Assembly (NCBI GenBank): GCA_025351185.1
Contig: JANXWJ010000118.1
Location: 1-64,000 of the forward strand
Source of the DNA: Candidatus Nanopelagicales bacterium
Lineage (GTDB): Bacteria; Actinomycetota; Actinomycetes; S36-B12; CAIYMF01
Length of the DNA: 64,000 bases
Reading direction: 5' to 3'
This document shows positions 53,422 through 60,483 of the stretch, in pieces. Position 1 is the first letter of the stretch; every line of letters begins with the position of its first letter. The notes under the pieces were generated by a model that was not told the origin of the DNA, did no database searches, and saw only the letters and a program-made list of their open reading frames with translations. The translations under genes were made by a program, and so were the position numbers.

Positions 53422-53925
53422 CTAGACCTCACGTCTGTCGGAGATCTCTCGATACACACCGGTGGCGGTAGCATCCGGGTCGACCTTCGTGAGGATCGCC
53501 TCGGCGATGCCGGTCAGGGCTGTGATCTGTCGCGGGGTGAGTGCGTCGATGACATAGTCGCGCACCGCCCCGAGGTGACCGGGGGCCGCCGCGACGACCG
53601 TCGTCCAGCCGAGCTTGGTGAGCCTCGCGTTGGTGGCTCGCCGGTCATCCGGGCACGGGAAGCGGTCGACGAGGTCGCGCGCCTCGAGTCGAGCGACGAC
53701 GTGCGAGAGACGCGAGAGCGACGAGCTCGTCCGCGCGGCGAGCGCGGTCATGCGCAGGGTTCGCTCCGGTGCCTCGGACAGCATCGACAGCACCCAGTAC
53801 TCGAAGTGGGTGAGGTCCGCATCGCGGCGCAGCTGCGCCTCGAGGACGCCGGGCAGCAGCTGCACGACCGCGACGAGTCGCACCCAGGCGGCTCGCTCGT
53901 CGTCGTCCAGCCATCGGGTGCTCAT
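53422..53925 (-). CDS. MarR-family transcriptional regulator
   Basis: This 167-aa winged-helix repressor has LTHFEYWVLSMLSEAPERTLRMTALA, SSSLSRLSHVVARLEARDLVDRFPCPDDRRATNARLT (recognition helix and wing) and a C-terminal dimer helix. TACGCT lies exactly 6 nt before the ATG, with no SD, suggesting a leaderless message. It is divergent from the NAD(P)-binding gene at 54018; the 92-bp gap between them contains AT-rich DNA that could hold the operator. It probably controls both. Confidence 0.88.
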   Translation of the reverse strand: MSTRWLDDDERAAWVRLVAVVQLLPGVLEAQLRRDADLTHFEYWVLSMLSEAPERTLRMTALAARTSSSLSRLSHVVARLEARDLVDRFPCPDDRRATNARLTKLGWTTVVAAAPGHLGAVRDYVIDALTPRQITALTGIAEAILTKVDPDATATGVYREISDRREV

Positions 53926-53931
53926 GGGATC

Positions 53932-53937
53932 AGCGTA
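53932..53937 (-). promoter_or_regulatory. -10-like TACGCT for leaderless marR
   Basis: Read on the minus strand, TACGCT ends 6 nt before the ATG at 53925, the same box and spacing as at 1434-1439. Confidence 0.4.
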
Positions 53938-54017
53938 GCGCCTTGGTTGACACAACAAGTAATAGTGCCTCACGTTTTAGTTGGAATCACAACCATTCAG
54001 ACCTCAAGGAGCACCCC

Positions 54018-54593
54018 ATCGCCCACGTCACAGTCATCGGCACGGGAAACATGGGCCAGGCGATCGCTGGCCTCGTCACCCAGGGTGGCAACTCCCTCGA
54101 GGTCATCACGGCGGCCGACACCGACAAGACCGTCACCGGCGACATCGTGATCCTCGCCGTCCCCTACGCCGCGCTCGCCGGCATCGTCGAGGCACGCGGC
54201 GCAAGCCTCGCGTGCACGATCGTCGTCGACATCACCAAATCGGTGAACTTCGAGACCTTCGACTCCCTCGTCGTCGCAGCCGACAGCTCGGCCACGGCCG
54301 AGCTCGCCACGGCGCTGCCGAGCTCGAAGGTCCTCAAGGCGTTCACCACCACGTTCGCGGCCACCCTCGCCTCGGGCAAGGTCGGCGACCTCACGACTAC
54401 GGTGCTCATCGCCGGCGACGACGCAGATTCCAAGGCACTGCTCGGTGGTCTCGTGACCGCGGCCGGCCTCAACACCATCGACGCCGGTGCGCTCAAGCGG
54501 GCGTGCGAGCTCGAGGCCCTCGGGTTCCTGCAGATCTCGCTCGCAGCGGCCGAGAAGGTCTCCTGGGTCGGCGGGTTCGGCGTCATCGCCTGA
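54018..54593 (+). CDS. NADPH-F420 reductase-like NAD(P)-binding protein with apparent ATC start
   Basis: This 191-aa product opens (M)AHVTVIGTGNMGQAIAGLV, the dinucleotide loop of F420-dependent NADP reductases, and continues GDIVILAVPYAALAGIVE, VVDITKSVNF and KVLKAFTTTFAATLASG. AAGGAG at 54006-54011 lies 6 nt before ATC at 54018, exactly where homologues start with ATG. No ATG or GTG occurs in frame nearby; a TTG at 53943 would place the SD inside the gene. It may be a true rare ATC start or a base error. It is divergent from marR. Confidence 0.75.
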   Translation: MAHVTVIGTGNMGQAIAGLVTQGGNSLEVITAADTDKTVTGDIVILAVPYAALAGIVEARGASLACTIVVDITKSVNFETFDSLVVAADSSATAELATALPSSKVLKAFTTTFAATLASGKVGDLTTTVLIAGDDADSKALLGGLVTAAGLNTIDAGALKRACELEALGFLQISLAAAEKVSWVGGFGVIA

Positions 54594-54670
54594 CGCTCAG
54601 CGCGACATCTCCTGTGCGGGCTCCGGGTCACCCGGTGCCAGCACAGGCATGTCAGGGCGCGTACGCCGAT

Positions 54671-54763
54671 CTAGGACTGCGACTGCGCGTAGCCGACTAC
54701 GACCCCAGCGACTGCGAGCACGACGAACACGGTCAACGGAATCCAGCCCACGATGCGCTCCAT
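54671..54763 (-). CDS. Small single-helix membrane protein (30 aa)
   Basis: The frame starts at ATG 54763, ends in TAG at 54671, and encodes one hydrophobic helix (IPLTVFVVLAVAGVVVGYA) between a short charged start (MERIVGW) and a polar AQSQS end. Gs and Cs dominate third positions. A GGGGG run lies just upstream but no ideal SD. It resembles many unannotated small membrane proteins of actinobacteria. Function is unknown. Confidence 0.5.
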   Translation of the reverse strand: MERIVGWIPLTVFVVLAVAGVVVGYAQSQS

Positions 54764-54992
54764 GCCCCCGATTCTGTCGCATCACGCCACGAGGATGAGC
54801 ACCCTCGGCGAGACCGACACCCTGAACCGATGACCGCCCGGCTCCCCGCACGAGCGGGAAAGGCGACCCCGCTGAGCCCTCCCCTGGCGCGAGATCGCCT
54901 CGGGTGAGGGGCCAGCGTCCGGCCACGGCCTACCGCCCTCGCTTCCTGCGGCGGCTCCTGAGAGACTGAGGGGACCATCGGCCAACGTCGAC

Positions 54993-55058
54993 GGTGACCT
55001 GAAGGAGACAGCGGTGGACGTCGAGGGTGACCTGAAGCAGACAGCGGTGGACGTGGAC
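54993..55058 (+). repeat. 33-bp tandem duplication containing the start of the next gene
   Basis: GGTGACCTGAAGGAGACAGC with its following 13 bp recurs directly after itself with three differences. The first unit carries a perfect SD (GAAGGAG) and the GTG at 55014. In the second unit the SD is altered to GAAGCAG and its GTG (55047) is internal. Confidence 0.8.
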
Positions 55059-55478
55059 AGGATCGCCGAGCTCGGCGCCACCGTGCAGATCTCGGGGCTC
55101 TGGGCGTCGTACGGCGATGCGGCCAACGCGGCCGGCGCTGGTCGAGGGGCCCGCGCCATCAGCAATGTCGACTGGGACGTCCCCGGACGCTTCGCCCGAG
55201 CCACCGGCGCTCCGGACCCGATCGAGGGTGAGCGCAGCGACGAGCAGGCCGTCATCGATGCGGAGACCCGTCGGATCGACACCATCTTCGGCTATGACAA
55301 GAAGCCCTGGTCCAAGGAACTCAGGCTCACCGTGGCACAGCTGCGGATGCTGCTCGGCGAAGATCCCTCAGACGCTGCTCTACGCCTGCGCCTCTGGGCC
55401 CGACTCGACGTCGCCGAGAAGCGTGGCACCCGCGCCGACGTTCAGGCGCTGCGCGACCTCGTCGCCCGCCTTCAGTAG
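55014..55478 (+). CDS. Uncharacterised 154-aa protein
   Basis: I cannot assign a family. The product is soluble and helical. Its first 11 residues derive from a duplicated start unit (VEGDLKQTAVD). The C-terminal half reads SKELRLTVAQLRMLLGEDPSDAALRLRLWARLDVAEKRGTRADVQALRDLVARL, like a TPR-style helical pair. GAAGGAG lies 6 nt before GTG 55014. An ancestral start at GTG 55047 is likely. It is convergent with a small membrane-protein gene. Confidence 0.6.
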   Translation: MDVEGDLKQTAVDVDRIAELGATVQISGLWASYGDAANAAGAGRGARAISNVDWDVPGRFARATGAPDPIEGERSDEQAVIDAETRRIDTIFGYDKKPWSKELRLTVAQLRMLLGEDPSDAALRLRLWARLDVAEKRGTRADVQALRDLVARLQ

Positions 55479-55500
55479 GCGACGGCGAGCACCACCGAGC

Positions 55501-55758
55501 TCAGGCAGCGCGATCACGTGTCATGAGGTGCACCCTCGCCTTGTGCAGATACGGCATGAGGCCGTAGATCACGATCGGCACCGCCACCGTGGCGAGGACG
55601 AACGTGCGCGGCACCGTTGCCAGCGGCCGCAGCCAGTCACCGAGCAGCAGGTTGAGGACTGTCAGCGTCGGAAACACGCACAGCCAGATCATGAGCGCGA
55701 GCTGGTGCTTCGTGGGCGGCGAGATCCGCGCGGGCTGCGCGCCTGGGGTGGTGGACAC
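55501..55758 (-). CDS. Small two-helix membrane protein
   Basis: This 85-aa protein has a polar N-terminus, a first helix LALMIWLCVFPTLTVLNLLLG, a second FVLATVAVPIVIYGLMPYL, and a basic tail (HKARVHLMTRDRAA). The layout is that of the small actinobacterial/proteobacterial proteins found with flavin or antibiotic-monooxygenase genes, but no function is set. AAGGAG lies upstream of GTG 55758. It is 53 bp downstream of the thioredoxin-reductase-like gene on the same strand, so it is probably cotranscribed. Confidence 0.75.
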   Translation of the reverse strand: MSTTPGAQPARISPPTKHQLALMIWLCVFPTLTVLNLLLGDWLRPLATVPRTFVLATVAVPIVIYGLMPYLHKARVHLMTRDRAA

Positions 55759-55811
55759 GGGAGTTCTCCTTCTTCTGCGTCGTGCGCGGCACCCGGTGTT
55801 GCCGGGTGGGA

Positions 55812-56750
55812 TCAGGGGGCGAGCACTCCGGCGCGGAAGTCACGGACGGCTCGTCTGACGTCGTCCTCGACCAGGTCCGCGTTGATCGCGATGGCCGTCG
55901 CGGATCCTTCACCGGCAGCGGTGATGACCTGGGCTCGTGGGTCGGAGACGTTGCCGGCGACCCACACACCCGGTGCGGTCGTGGCACCCGTCGCGTCAGC
56001 AACGACCCACCCGTCCTCGTCGATTGCGCACCCGAGTCCGGCGAGCAGGACGTTGTTGGCGACCAGGCGGGGACGGACGAACACCGCAGAGCGGCGCACG
56101 ACGCGACCATCAGCGAGCTCCACGCCGACGAGACGGTCGTCGACCACCACGAGCCGAGACACAGCGTCTTCGACGATCCCGACGGCTCGAGCGACGAGCC
56201 GCTCGCGCTGGTCGGCCGTCAGCTCGACCGTGTCGGTGAACAGCACGACGTCCGACGCCCACTGACGCACGAGCTGAGCGTGCTGGATCGCCTCGGGTGA
56301 ACCGCCGAGCACACCCAGCGGCTGGTCGCGTACCTCGTAGCCATGGCAGTAGGGGCAGTGCAACAGATCCCGGCCCCAGCGCTCGCGGACACCGGGGACC
56401 TCGGGCAGCTCGTCGTGCAGGCCGGTCGTCACGAGGACGCGTCTAGCGGTCACCTCCGTGCCGTCGGAGAGACGAACCAGGAACAGCTGGTCGTGAGTCC
56501 GTCGGACGTCGTGGACTGTGCCGCTCACGAGGTGACCGCCGTAGCTGGCCACCTCGTCGCGTCCGGCGGCCAGGAGGTCGGTGGGCGCCATCCCGTCACG
56601 CGACAGGAAACCGTGCATGTGCGTCGCGGGTGCGTTGCGGGGTGCACCCGAGTCGACGACGGCCACCGACCTTCGAGCCCGGGTGAGCACGAGTGCTGCA
56701 GACAGTCCGGCGGCTCCGCCACCGATCACTGCGACGTCATATGTGGTCAT
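55812..56750 (-). CDS. Thioredoxin reductase-like FAD/NAD(P) oxidoreductase
   Basis: This 312-aa flavoenzyme has the FAD loop DVAVIGGGAAGLSAALVL, then VLVTTGLHDELPEVPGV, the redox pair in LLHCPYCHGYEVRDQ (CPYC, close to the CxxC of thioredoxin reductases), and a C-terminal TTAPGVWVAGNVSDPRAQVITAAGEGSATA. The usual second GxGxxA NADPH loop is weak (VLGGSPEAIQHA). Members reduce small dithiols or act in natural-product pathways. It is divergent from an XRE-cupin regulator 75 bp away, its likely controller. Confidence 0.88.
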   Translation of the reverse strand: MTTYDVAVIGGGAAGLSAALVLTRARRSVAVVDSGAPRNAPATHMHGFLSRDGMAPTDLLAAGRDEVASYGGHLVSGTVHDVRRTHDQLFLVRLSDGTEVTARRVLVTTGLHDELPEVPGVRERWGRDLLHCPYCHGYEVRDQPLGVLGGSPEAIQHAQLVRQWASDVVLFTDTVELTADQRERLVARAVGIVEDAVSRLVVVDDRLVGVELADGRVVRRSAVFVRPRLVANNVLLAGLGCAIDEDGWVVADATGATTAPGVWVAGNVSDPRAQVITAAGEGSATAIAINADLVEDDVRRAVRDFRAGVLAP

Positions 56751-56825
56751 GGATCAAGCGTGATCGAGCTTCCCAGGAATGACAACATCCGTTGCCGTTT
56801 CCGGGAATCACGGTCACCATGAGGC

Positions 56826-57413
56826 ATGGACGAATCCGCGGCGATGGCCGCAGCGCTCGATCAGGTCGGCCCGCGGCTCAAACGTCTGCGCACCCAACAA
56901 GGCGTCACACTGACAGCCCTCTCGCAGACGACCGGGATCTCGAAGAGCACCCTGTCTCGCCTGGAGACCGGTCAGCGCAAGCCCAGCCTCGAGCTGCTGC
57001 TGCCCCTCGCTCAGGCGTATCGCGTGCCCCTCGACGACCTCGTGGGCGCACCCGAGGTCGGTGATCCGAGAGTGCGGCTCAAGCCGCAACGCGCCCACGG
57101 GCGGGTCGTCGTGCCCCTGACCCGGCAGCCCGGTGGGGTGCAGGCGTGGAAGATCGTCATCCCCCGGACGAAGCGGGTGCCCGAGCTCAAGACCCATGAG
57201 GGATATGAGTGGCTCTATGTGCTCGCCGGGAGGATGCGCCTCGTCCTCGGCGACCACGACATCGTGCTCGGGCCGGGCGAGGTCGCGGAGTTCGACACCC
57301 GAGTGCCGCACTGGTTCGGCAGCACGGGTGACGAGCCGGCCGAGGTGCTCAGCCTGTTCGGCAGCCAGGGCGAGCGCATGCATGTCCGGGCCACGTCAGG
57401 TGGAAGCGGATGA
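56826..57413 (+). CDS. XRE-type regulator with C-terminal cupin domain
   Basis: This 195-aa regulator has a HTH_3 domain at residues 12-70 (LKRLRTQQGVTLTALSQTTGISKSTLSRLETGQRKPSLELLLPLAQAY) and a cupin_2 domain from about 100 (HEGYEWLYVLAGRMRLVLGDHDIVLGPGEVAEFDTRVPHWFG) with the His/Glu positions of a metal- or ligand-binding barrel. The type resembles PuuR/SutR. It is divergent from the thioredoxin-reductase-like gene. A long hairpin ends its transcript. Confidence 0.9.
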   Translation: MDESAAMAAALDQVGPRLKRLRTQQGVTLTALSQTTGISKSTLSRLETGQRKPSLELLLPLAQAYRVPLDDLVGAPEVGDPRVRLKPQRAHGRVVVPLTRQPGGVQAWKIVIPRTKRVPELKTHEGYEWLYVLAGRMRLVLGDHDIVLGPGEVAEFDTRVPHWFGSTGDEPAEVLSLFGSQGERMHVRATSGGSG

Positions 57414-57509
57414 CGGCGCCCCAGGCCGATCGAGACCGGTGACCCGCGGAACCACCGGTGTCACACCCGTGCGCGACCACGGCACCTCCCGCTGCAGTCC
57501 CGCAATCAC

Positions 57510-57557
57510 TTGATGTGTAATCAGGACTGGCTATAGCCCGTCCTGGTTACACATCAA
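57510..57557. terminator. 48-nt bidirectional hairpin
   Basis: TTGATGTGTAA pairs with TTACACATCAA. After one wobble step CAGGAC pairs with GTCCTG, and GGC-TATA-GCC closes the tip. It lies between the convergent XRE-cupin and soxR genes. The outer stem is AT-richer than its surroundings. Confidence 0.8.
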
Positions 57558-57568
57558 CGGACGTGGGG

Positions 57569-58033
57569 TCATCCGTGGGGGTCCTCGTCGAGCACGGGCA
57601 CCTTGCGACGGGGACCGCTGCCTTGGTCGCCGAGCTCGTCCTGCGGGTTGTAGAGCGCGCACTGACGCATCGACAGGCAGCCGCACCCGATGCAGCTGTC
57701 GAGGTTGTCGCGGATCGCCTCGAGGTCGCTGATCCGCTGCGCGAGGAGCGGTCGCCACTGGGCGGAGATCCGCGACCACTGCTTCTTCGTCGGTGCCGCG
57801 TCAGGGTCGAGCTCGGACAGCGTCGAGACGATCTCGTCCAGCGAGAGGCCGACGTTCTGCGCCGAGCGCACGACGGCGAGACGCCGTAGCACCGCACGCG
57901 GATAGCGACGACGATCGCCGGCGGTGCGCGAGCTGCGGATCAGTCCCAGGGTCTCGTAGTAGCGCAGCGTGCTCGTCGCCAGCCCGCTGCGACGCGACAC
58001 CTCACCGATAGTCAGCAGGTCCGTTGCCTTCAT
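57569..58033 (-). CDS. soxR: Redox-sensing activator SoxR
   Basis: This 154-aa MerR-family sensor has an HTH (LLTIGEVSRRSGLATSTLRYYETLGLI), a dimer helix, and the [2Fe-2S] cysteines C114, C117, C119 and C125 in CIGCGCLSMRQC, equivalent to the four in E. coli SoxR. In actinobacteria SoxR answers redox-active small molecules such as quinones and pigments. ATG 58033 begins the usual KATDLLTIGEV. A canonical SoxR box lies between it and the divergent questin-oxidase gene. Confidence 0.95.
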   Translation of the reverse strand: MKATDLLTIGEVSRRSGLATSTLRYYETLGLIRSSRTAGDRRRYPRAVLRRLAVVRSAQNVGLSLDEIVSTLSELDPDAAPTKKQWSRISAQWRPLLAQRISDLEAIRDNLDSCIGCGCLSMRQCALYNPQDELGDQGSGPRRKVPVLDEDPHG

Positions 58034-58039
58034 GCTTGA

Positions 58040-58057
58040 CCTCAAGTCCACTTGATG
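58040..58057. promoter_or_regulatory. SoxR box
   Basis: CCTCAAGTCCACTTGATG is an 18-bp near-perfect palindrome in the CCTCAAG-N4-CTTGAGG pattern known for SoxR. It lies 6 bp from the soxR ATG and 15 bp before the questin-oxidase ATG. Confidence 0.88.
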
Positions 58058-58072
58058 TCCTGGAATGGTCGC

Positions 58073-59101
58073 ATGCACACGATCACATCAGGAACCTATG
58101 ACGAGGCCCTTGAGCGCTTCCACCGCACCGGGCCGGAGTTCGACGGGTGGTTGTCCAACCACGGTCCGATGGTGGTGGAGGTGCTGTCGCGACGAGGCTC
58201 GGGCGACACGGTGCACCGGTGGACCGACGACTACACCCGCCGGCTCGAGCCGATGCCGCGCTCGACCCGCCCGATGACACCCGAGTCGGCGATCGAATCG
58301 CTGGGCGATCACACCCGGCTCGCCGACTGGATCTCGTTCTTCGAGCATCGGGTCGCCGACGAGCCCTGGACCGAAGTGCTCGCCTCCTGGTGGCCAGTGC
58401 TGCTGCCGGGAATCGTCGCCGGTGCGACGCACGGGGTGATCCGGGTCGGCCACGCCGTCGAGTCGCTGCGGGCAGAGGACAACGGCGTACGACGTCGCGA
58501 GCTCGCCGCCGGCCTGGGCTACTGGGCGGCACGGTGGCAGCGTGTCGTGGCCGCCCCGCCGCGGGGATCCCAGGCCGCACAGGAACTCATGATGTCGGTG
58601 CCCCGAGTCCCGCGGCAGGACGGCGGCATCCGAGATCGGCTCGCGCAGCTGCCGGTGACCACGGGGTGGGGCGAGCATGGGGCATCGTTGCGGCCGCCGG
58701 AGTCCGACATTGACGTGCCGGCGGCGCTGGAGTCGCTGGTGGATGCGGCGGTCATCGCCTATCCGCGCATCGCGGTCGGCAGTCCGACCATGCTGGTGCA
58801 TGCCGCGACTGCGCCCCACGCGGTGGCGCGCGCGATTCCTTCCCTGCCGCAGCACATGTGGCGTGCGAGCTTCGACGCGGCCTGGGCCGCGTCCTCGGCC
58901 GTGCTGGCGGCGTACCGACCGGCGGTCGCTGACGAGGACAAGCCGACGACTCTCAGCGCAGAGGACGCGTGGCACGTCGCGGTCGACAACGGTGGCGAGC
59001 ACGTGGTGAAACTGGCCGACTCCTCCCTCGAGGTCTACGCCCGCACGCACGACCCGAGGGCGCTCGCAGCCATCACGACGGCGGTGAGTCTCGATGCGTA
59101 G
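58073..59101 (+). CDS. Questin oxidase-family protein (DUF4243)
   Basis: This 342-aa protein starts TYDEALERFHRTGPEFDGWLSNHGPMVVEVL, the usual questin-oxidase opening, with LADWISFFEHRVADEPWTEVLASWWPVLLPGIVAGATHGVIRVGHAVESL and later His-containing blocks (LVHAATAPHAVARAIPSLP). Fungal GedK-type members open the ring of anthraquinones in a Baeyer-Villiger-like step. ATG 58073 follows the SoxR box directly. Being next to SoxR suggests it breaks down a redox-cycling quinone (inference). Confidence 0.85.
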   Translation: MHTITSGTYDEALERFHRTGPEFDGWLSNHGPMVVEVLSRRGSGDTVHRWTDDYTRRLEPMPRSTRPMTPESAIESLGDHTRLADWISFFEHRVADEPWTEVLASWWPVLLPGIVAGATHGVIRVGHAVESLRAEDNGVRRRELAAGLGYWAARWQRVVAAPPRGSQAAQELMMSVPRVPRQDGGIRDRLAQLPVTTGWGEHGASLRPPESDIDVPAALESLVDAAVIAYPRIAVGSPTMLVHAATAPHAVARAIPSLPQHMWRASFDAAWAASSAVLAAYRPAVADEDKPTTLSAEDAWHVAVDNGGEHVVKLADSSLEVYARTHDPRALAAITTAVSLDA

Positions 59102-59632
59102 CACCGCGATCCACAGCCGCACGCGTCCGTCCTGGAGCGCCGGGCGCAGCGACGACCGGCTCACCCTGGGGTGGGACGGCGCCACGGCGAACGGGCCGAC
59201 CTGGCCGGGCCTAGCGGGAGGTCTCGCGAACCTGCCGTGAGTCGCGTCTGCCGTGGCTGGGGGTCCTGAAGAGTCGGACGCCGGGGACCGTCGCTCGAAT
59301 TCGTGCAGGACCTCAACAGGTGGTCACTGCGGCCACCCCTATCGATTCCTTCTGGTCCCAGGACTCTAGGGGTGCGTCGTGACCTGGAGACGCAACTATG
59401 ACGGAGACGTGGCAGGACCCGCGGGGAAGGCTCCGCGCGACCAGAACCCTAGGCACTTCGGCTCCGCCCCGCCTGCGCGATGGTGCCCACCCGATTGCCC
59501 GCTGTGCCCTCGTCGCCCACGAAGATCGGGGTCACCAGCGCATCGTGGCACCCGGCGACTACCCTGGGCTCGCTAGCAAGAGCTACGAACGATGAGGCAT
59601 CAGGGCCGTTTGACGCGTCTTCGCCGTGCTCC
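59102..59632. other. Intergenic region before the tRNA, no firm gene
   Basis: A 65-aa frame at 59398-59595 has GGAG 8 nt before its ATG, but codon bias is weak and I know no homologue, so I do not call it. The rest shows no motif. The region may include the old chromosome flank of the tRNA locus. Confidence 0.35.
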
Positions 59633-59705
59633 GGGCCGTTAGCTCAATCGGCAGAGCAGCGGACTTTTAATCCGCGGGTTCTGGGTTCGATCCCCAGGCG
59701 GCCCA
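59633..59705 (+). tRNA. tRNA-Lys (anticodon UUU)
   Basis: The 73-nt cloverleaf has acceptor arms GGGCCGT and GCGGCCC, D-stem AGCTC, anticodon stem GCGGA/TCCGC with loop CTTTTAA, and T-arm CTGGG-TTCGATC-CCCAG. The discriminator is A and CCA is not encoded. Its 3' half is followed by an integrase gene in opposite orientation, as at tRNA attachment sites. Confidence 0.97.
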
Positions 59706-60420
59706 CCCCGTGACCTGCATCGATACCCGATTCACCAGTGTCAGCAGGGCGATTCGGGGCTGACCTGGGTTCATTCTGGGTTCGGCGGTCTACGCGGGGT
59801 ACCAGCGCGGCTGCGGCGGTGGCGGCTTGCTGCCCGACGACTTCGAGCAGGTGCGAGTACGTGTCGGAGGTGATGGCGAGTGAGCTGTGTCCGAGTCGCT
59901 TGCTGACGACGGCCATGGGGACGCCGGCGGCGAGCATGAGGCTGGTCTGCCTGTGGCGCAGGTCGTGGAGTCGCACGGGGCGCAGGCCGGCCGCGTCGGA
60001 GAGCTCGCGGAAGCGTTTCGTCACCGTCTCGGGGTGCAGCGGTGTCCCGTCTTCCTTGGTGAAGACGTGGCCGCTGTCGATCCAGGCGGTTCCCCACTCG
60101 TCGCGTTGCTGCTGCTGCCGGAGTTGGTGGTTGGGCAGTGCGCCGATGGTGGCTTCGTCAAGGTCGACGACGCGGTCATGGCCGCTGGCGGTCTTGACCG
60201 GGCCGAGGTGGGTGGCGTGGCCGAGCTGGACGATCTGGCGGCGCACGACCAGGCGGGAGCGTTCGACGTCGATGTCGTCCCACCGCAGGCCGAGGAGCTC
60301 ACCACGTCGTAGGCCGGTGAACGCCGCGACCTCGTAGAGCGGGCCGAGGGGGTCGGCGGCGCAGTGGTCGAGGAACGCGCCGAGCCCGCGAGCTGGTGGA
60401 CACCGAAGCTCGGATCCTCG
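59644..60420 (-). pseudogene. Tyrosine recombinase (integrase), N-terminally truncated
   Basis: The catalytic domain is present: FTGLRRGELLGLRWDDID (first Arg), VRLHDLRHRQTS (HxxR), LGHSSLAITSDTYSHL (His and Tyr). The N-terminal DNA-binding arm is missing; upstream of about 60420 no integrase-like reading remains and the DUF4143 gene ends 64 bp further. The C-terminus reads through the antisense of tRNA-Lys (LGIEPRTRGLKV), the usual arrangement for an integrase beside its attachment site. It is a remnant of an integrated element that used tRNA-Lys. Confidence 0.85.
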
Positions 60421-60483
60421 AGCGGGCCGTGACGGGCGGGTTCCGCCGACCTCGCCACCAGCACGAGGTCATGTGCGTGGCCG

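Noticed and set aside
59398-59595. 65-aa plus-strand frame with a fair ribosome site
   Set aside because: Codon use is mixed and there is no recognisable family; kept only as a note on the intergenic entry.
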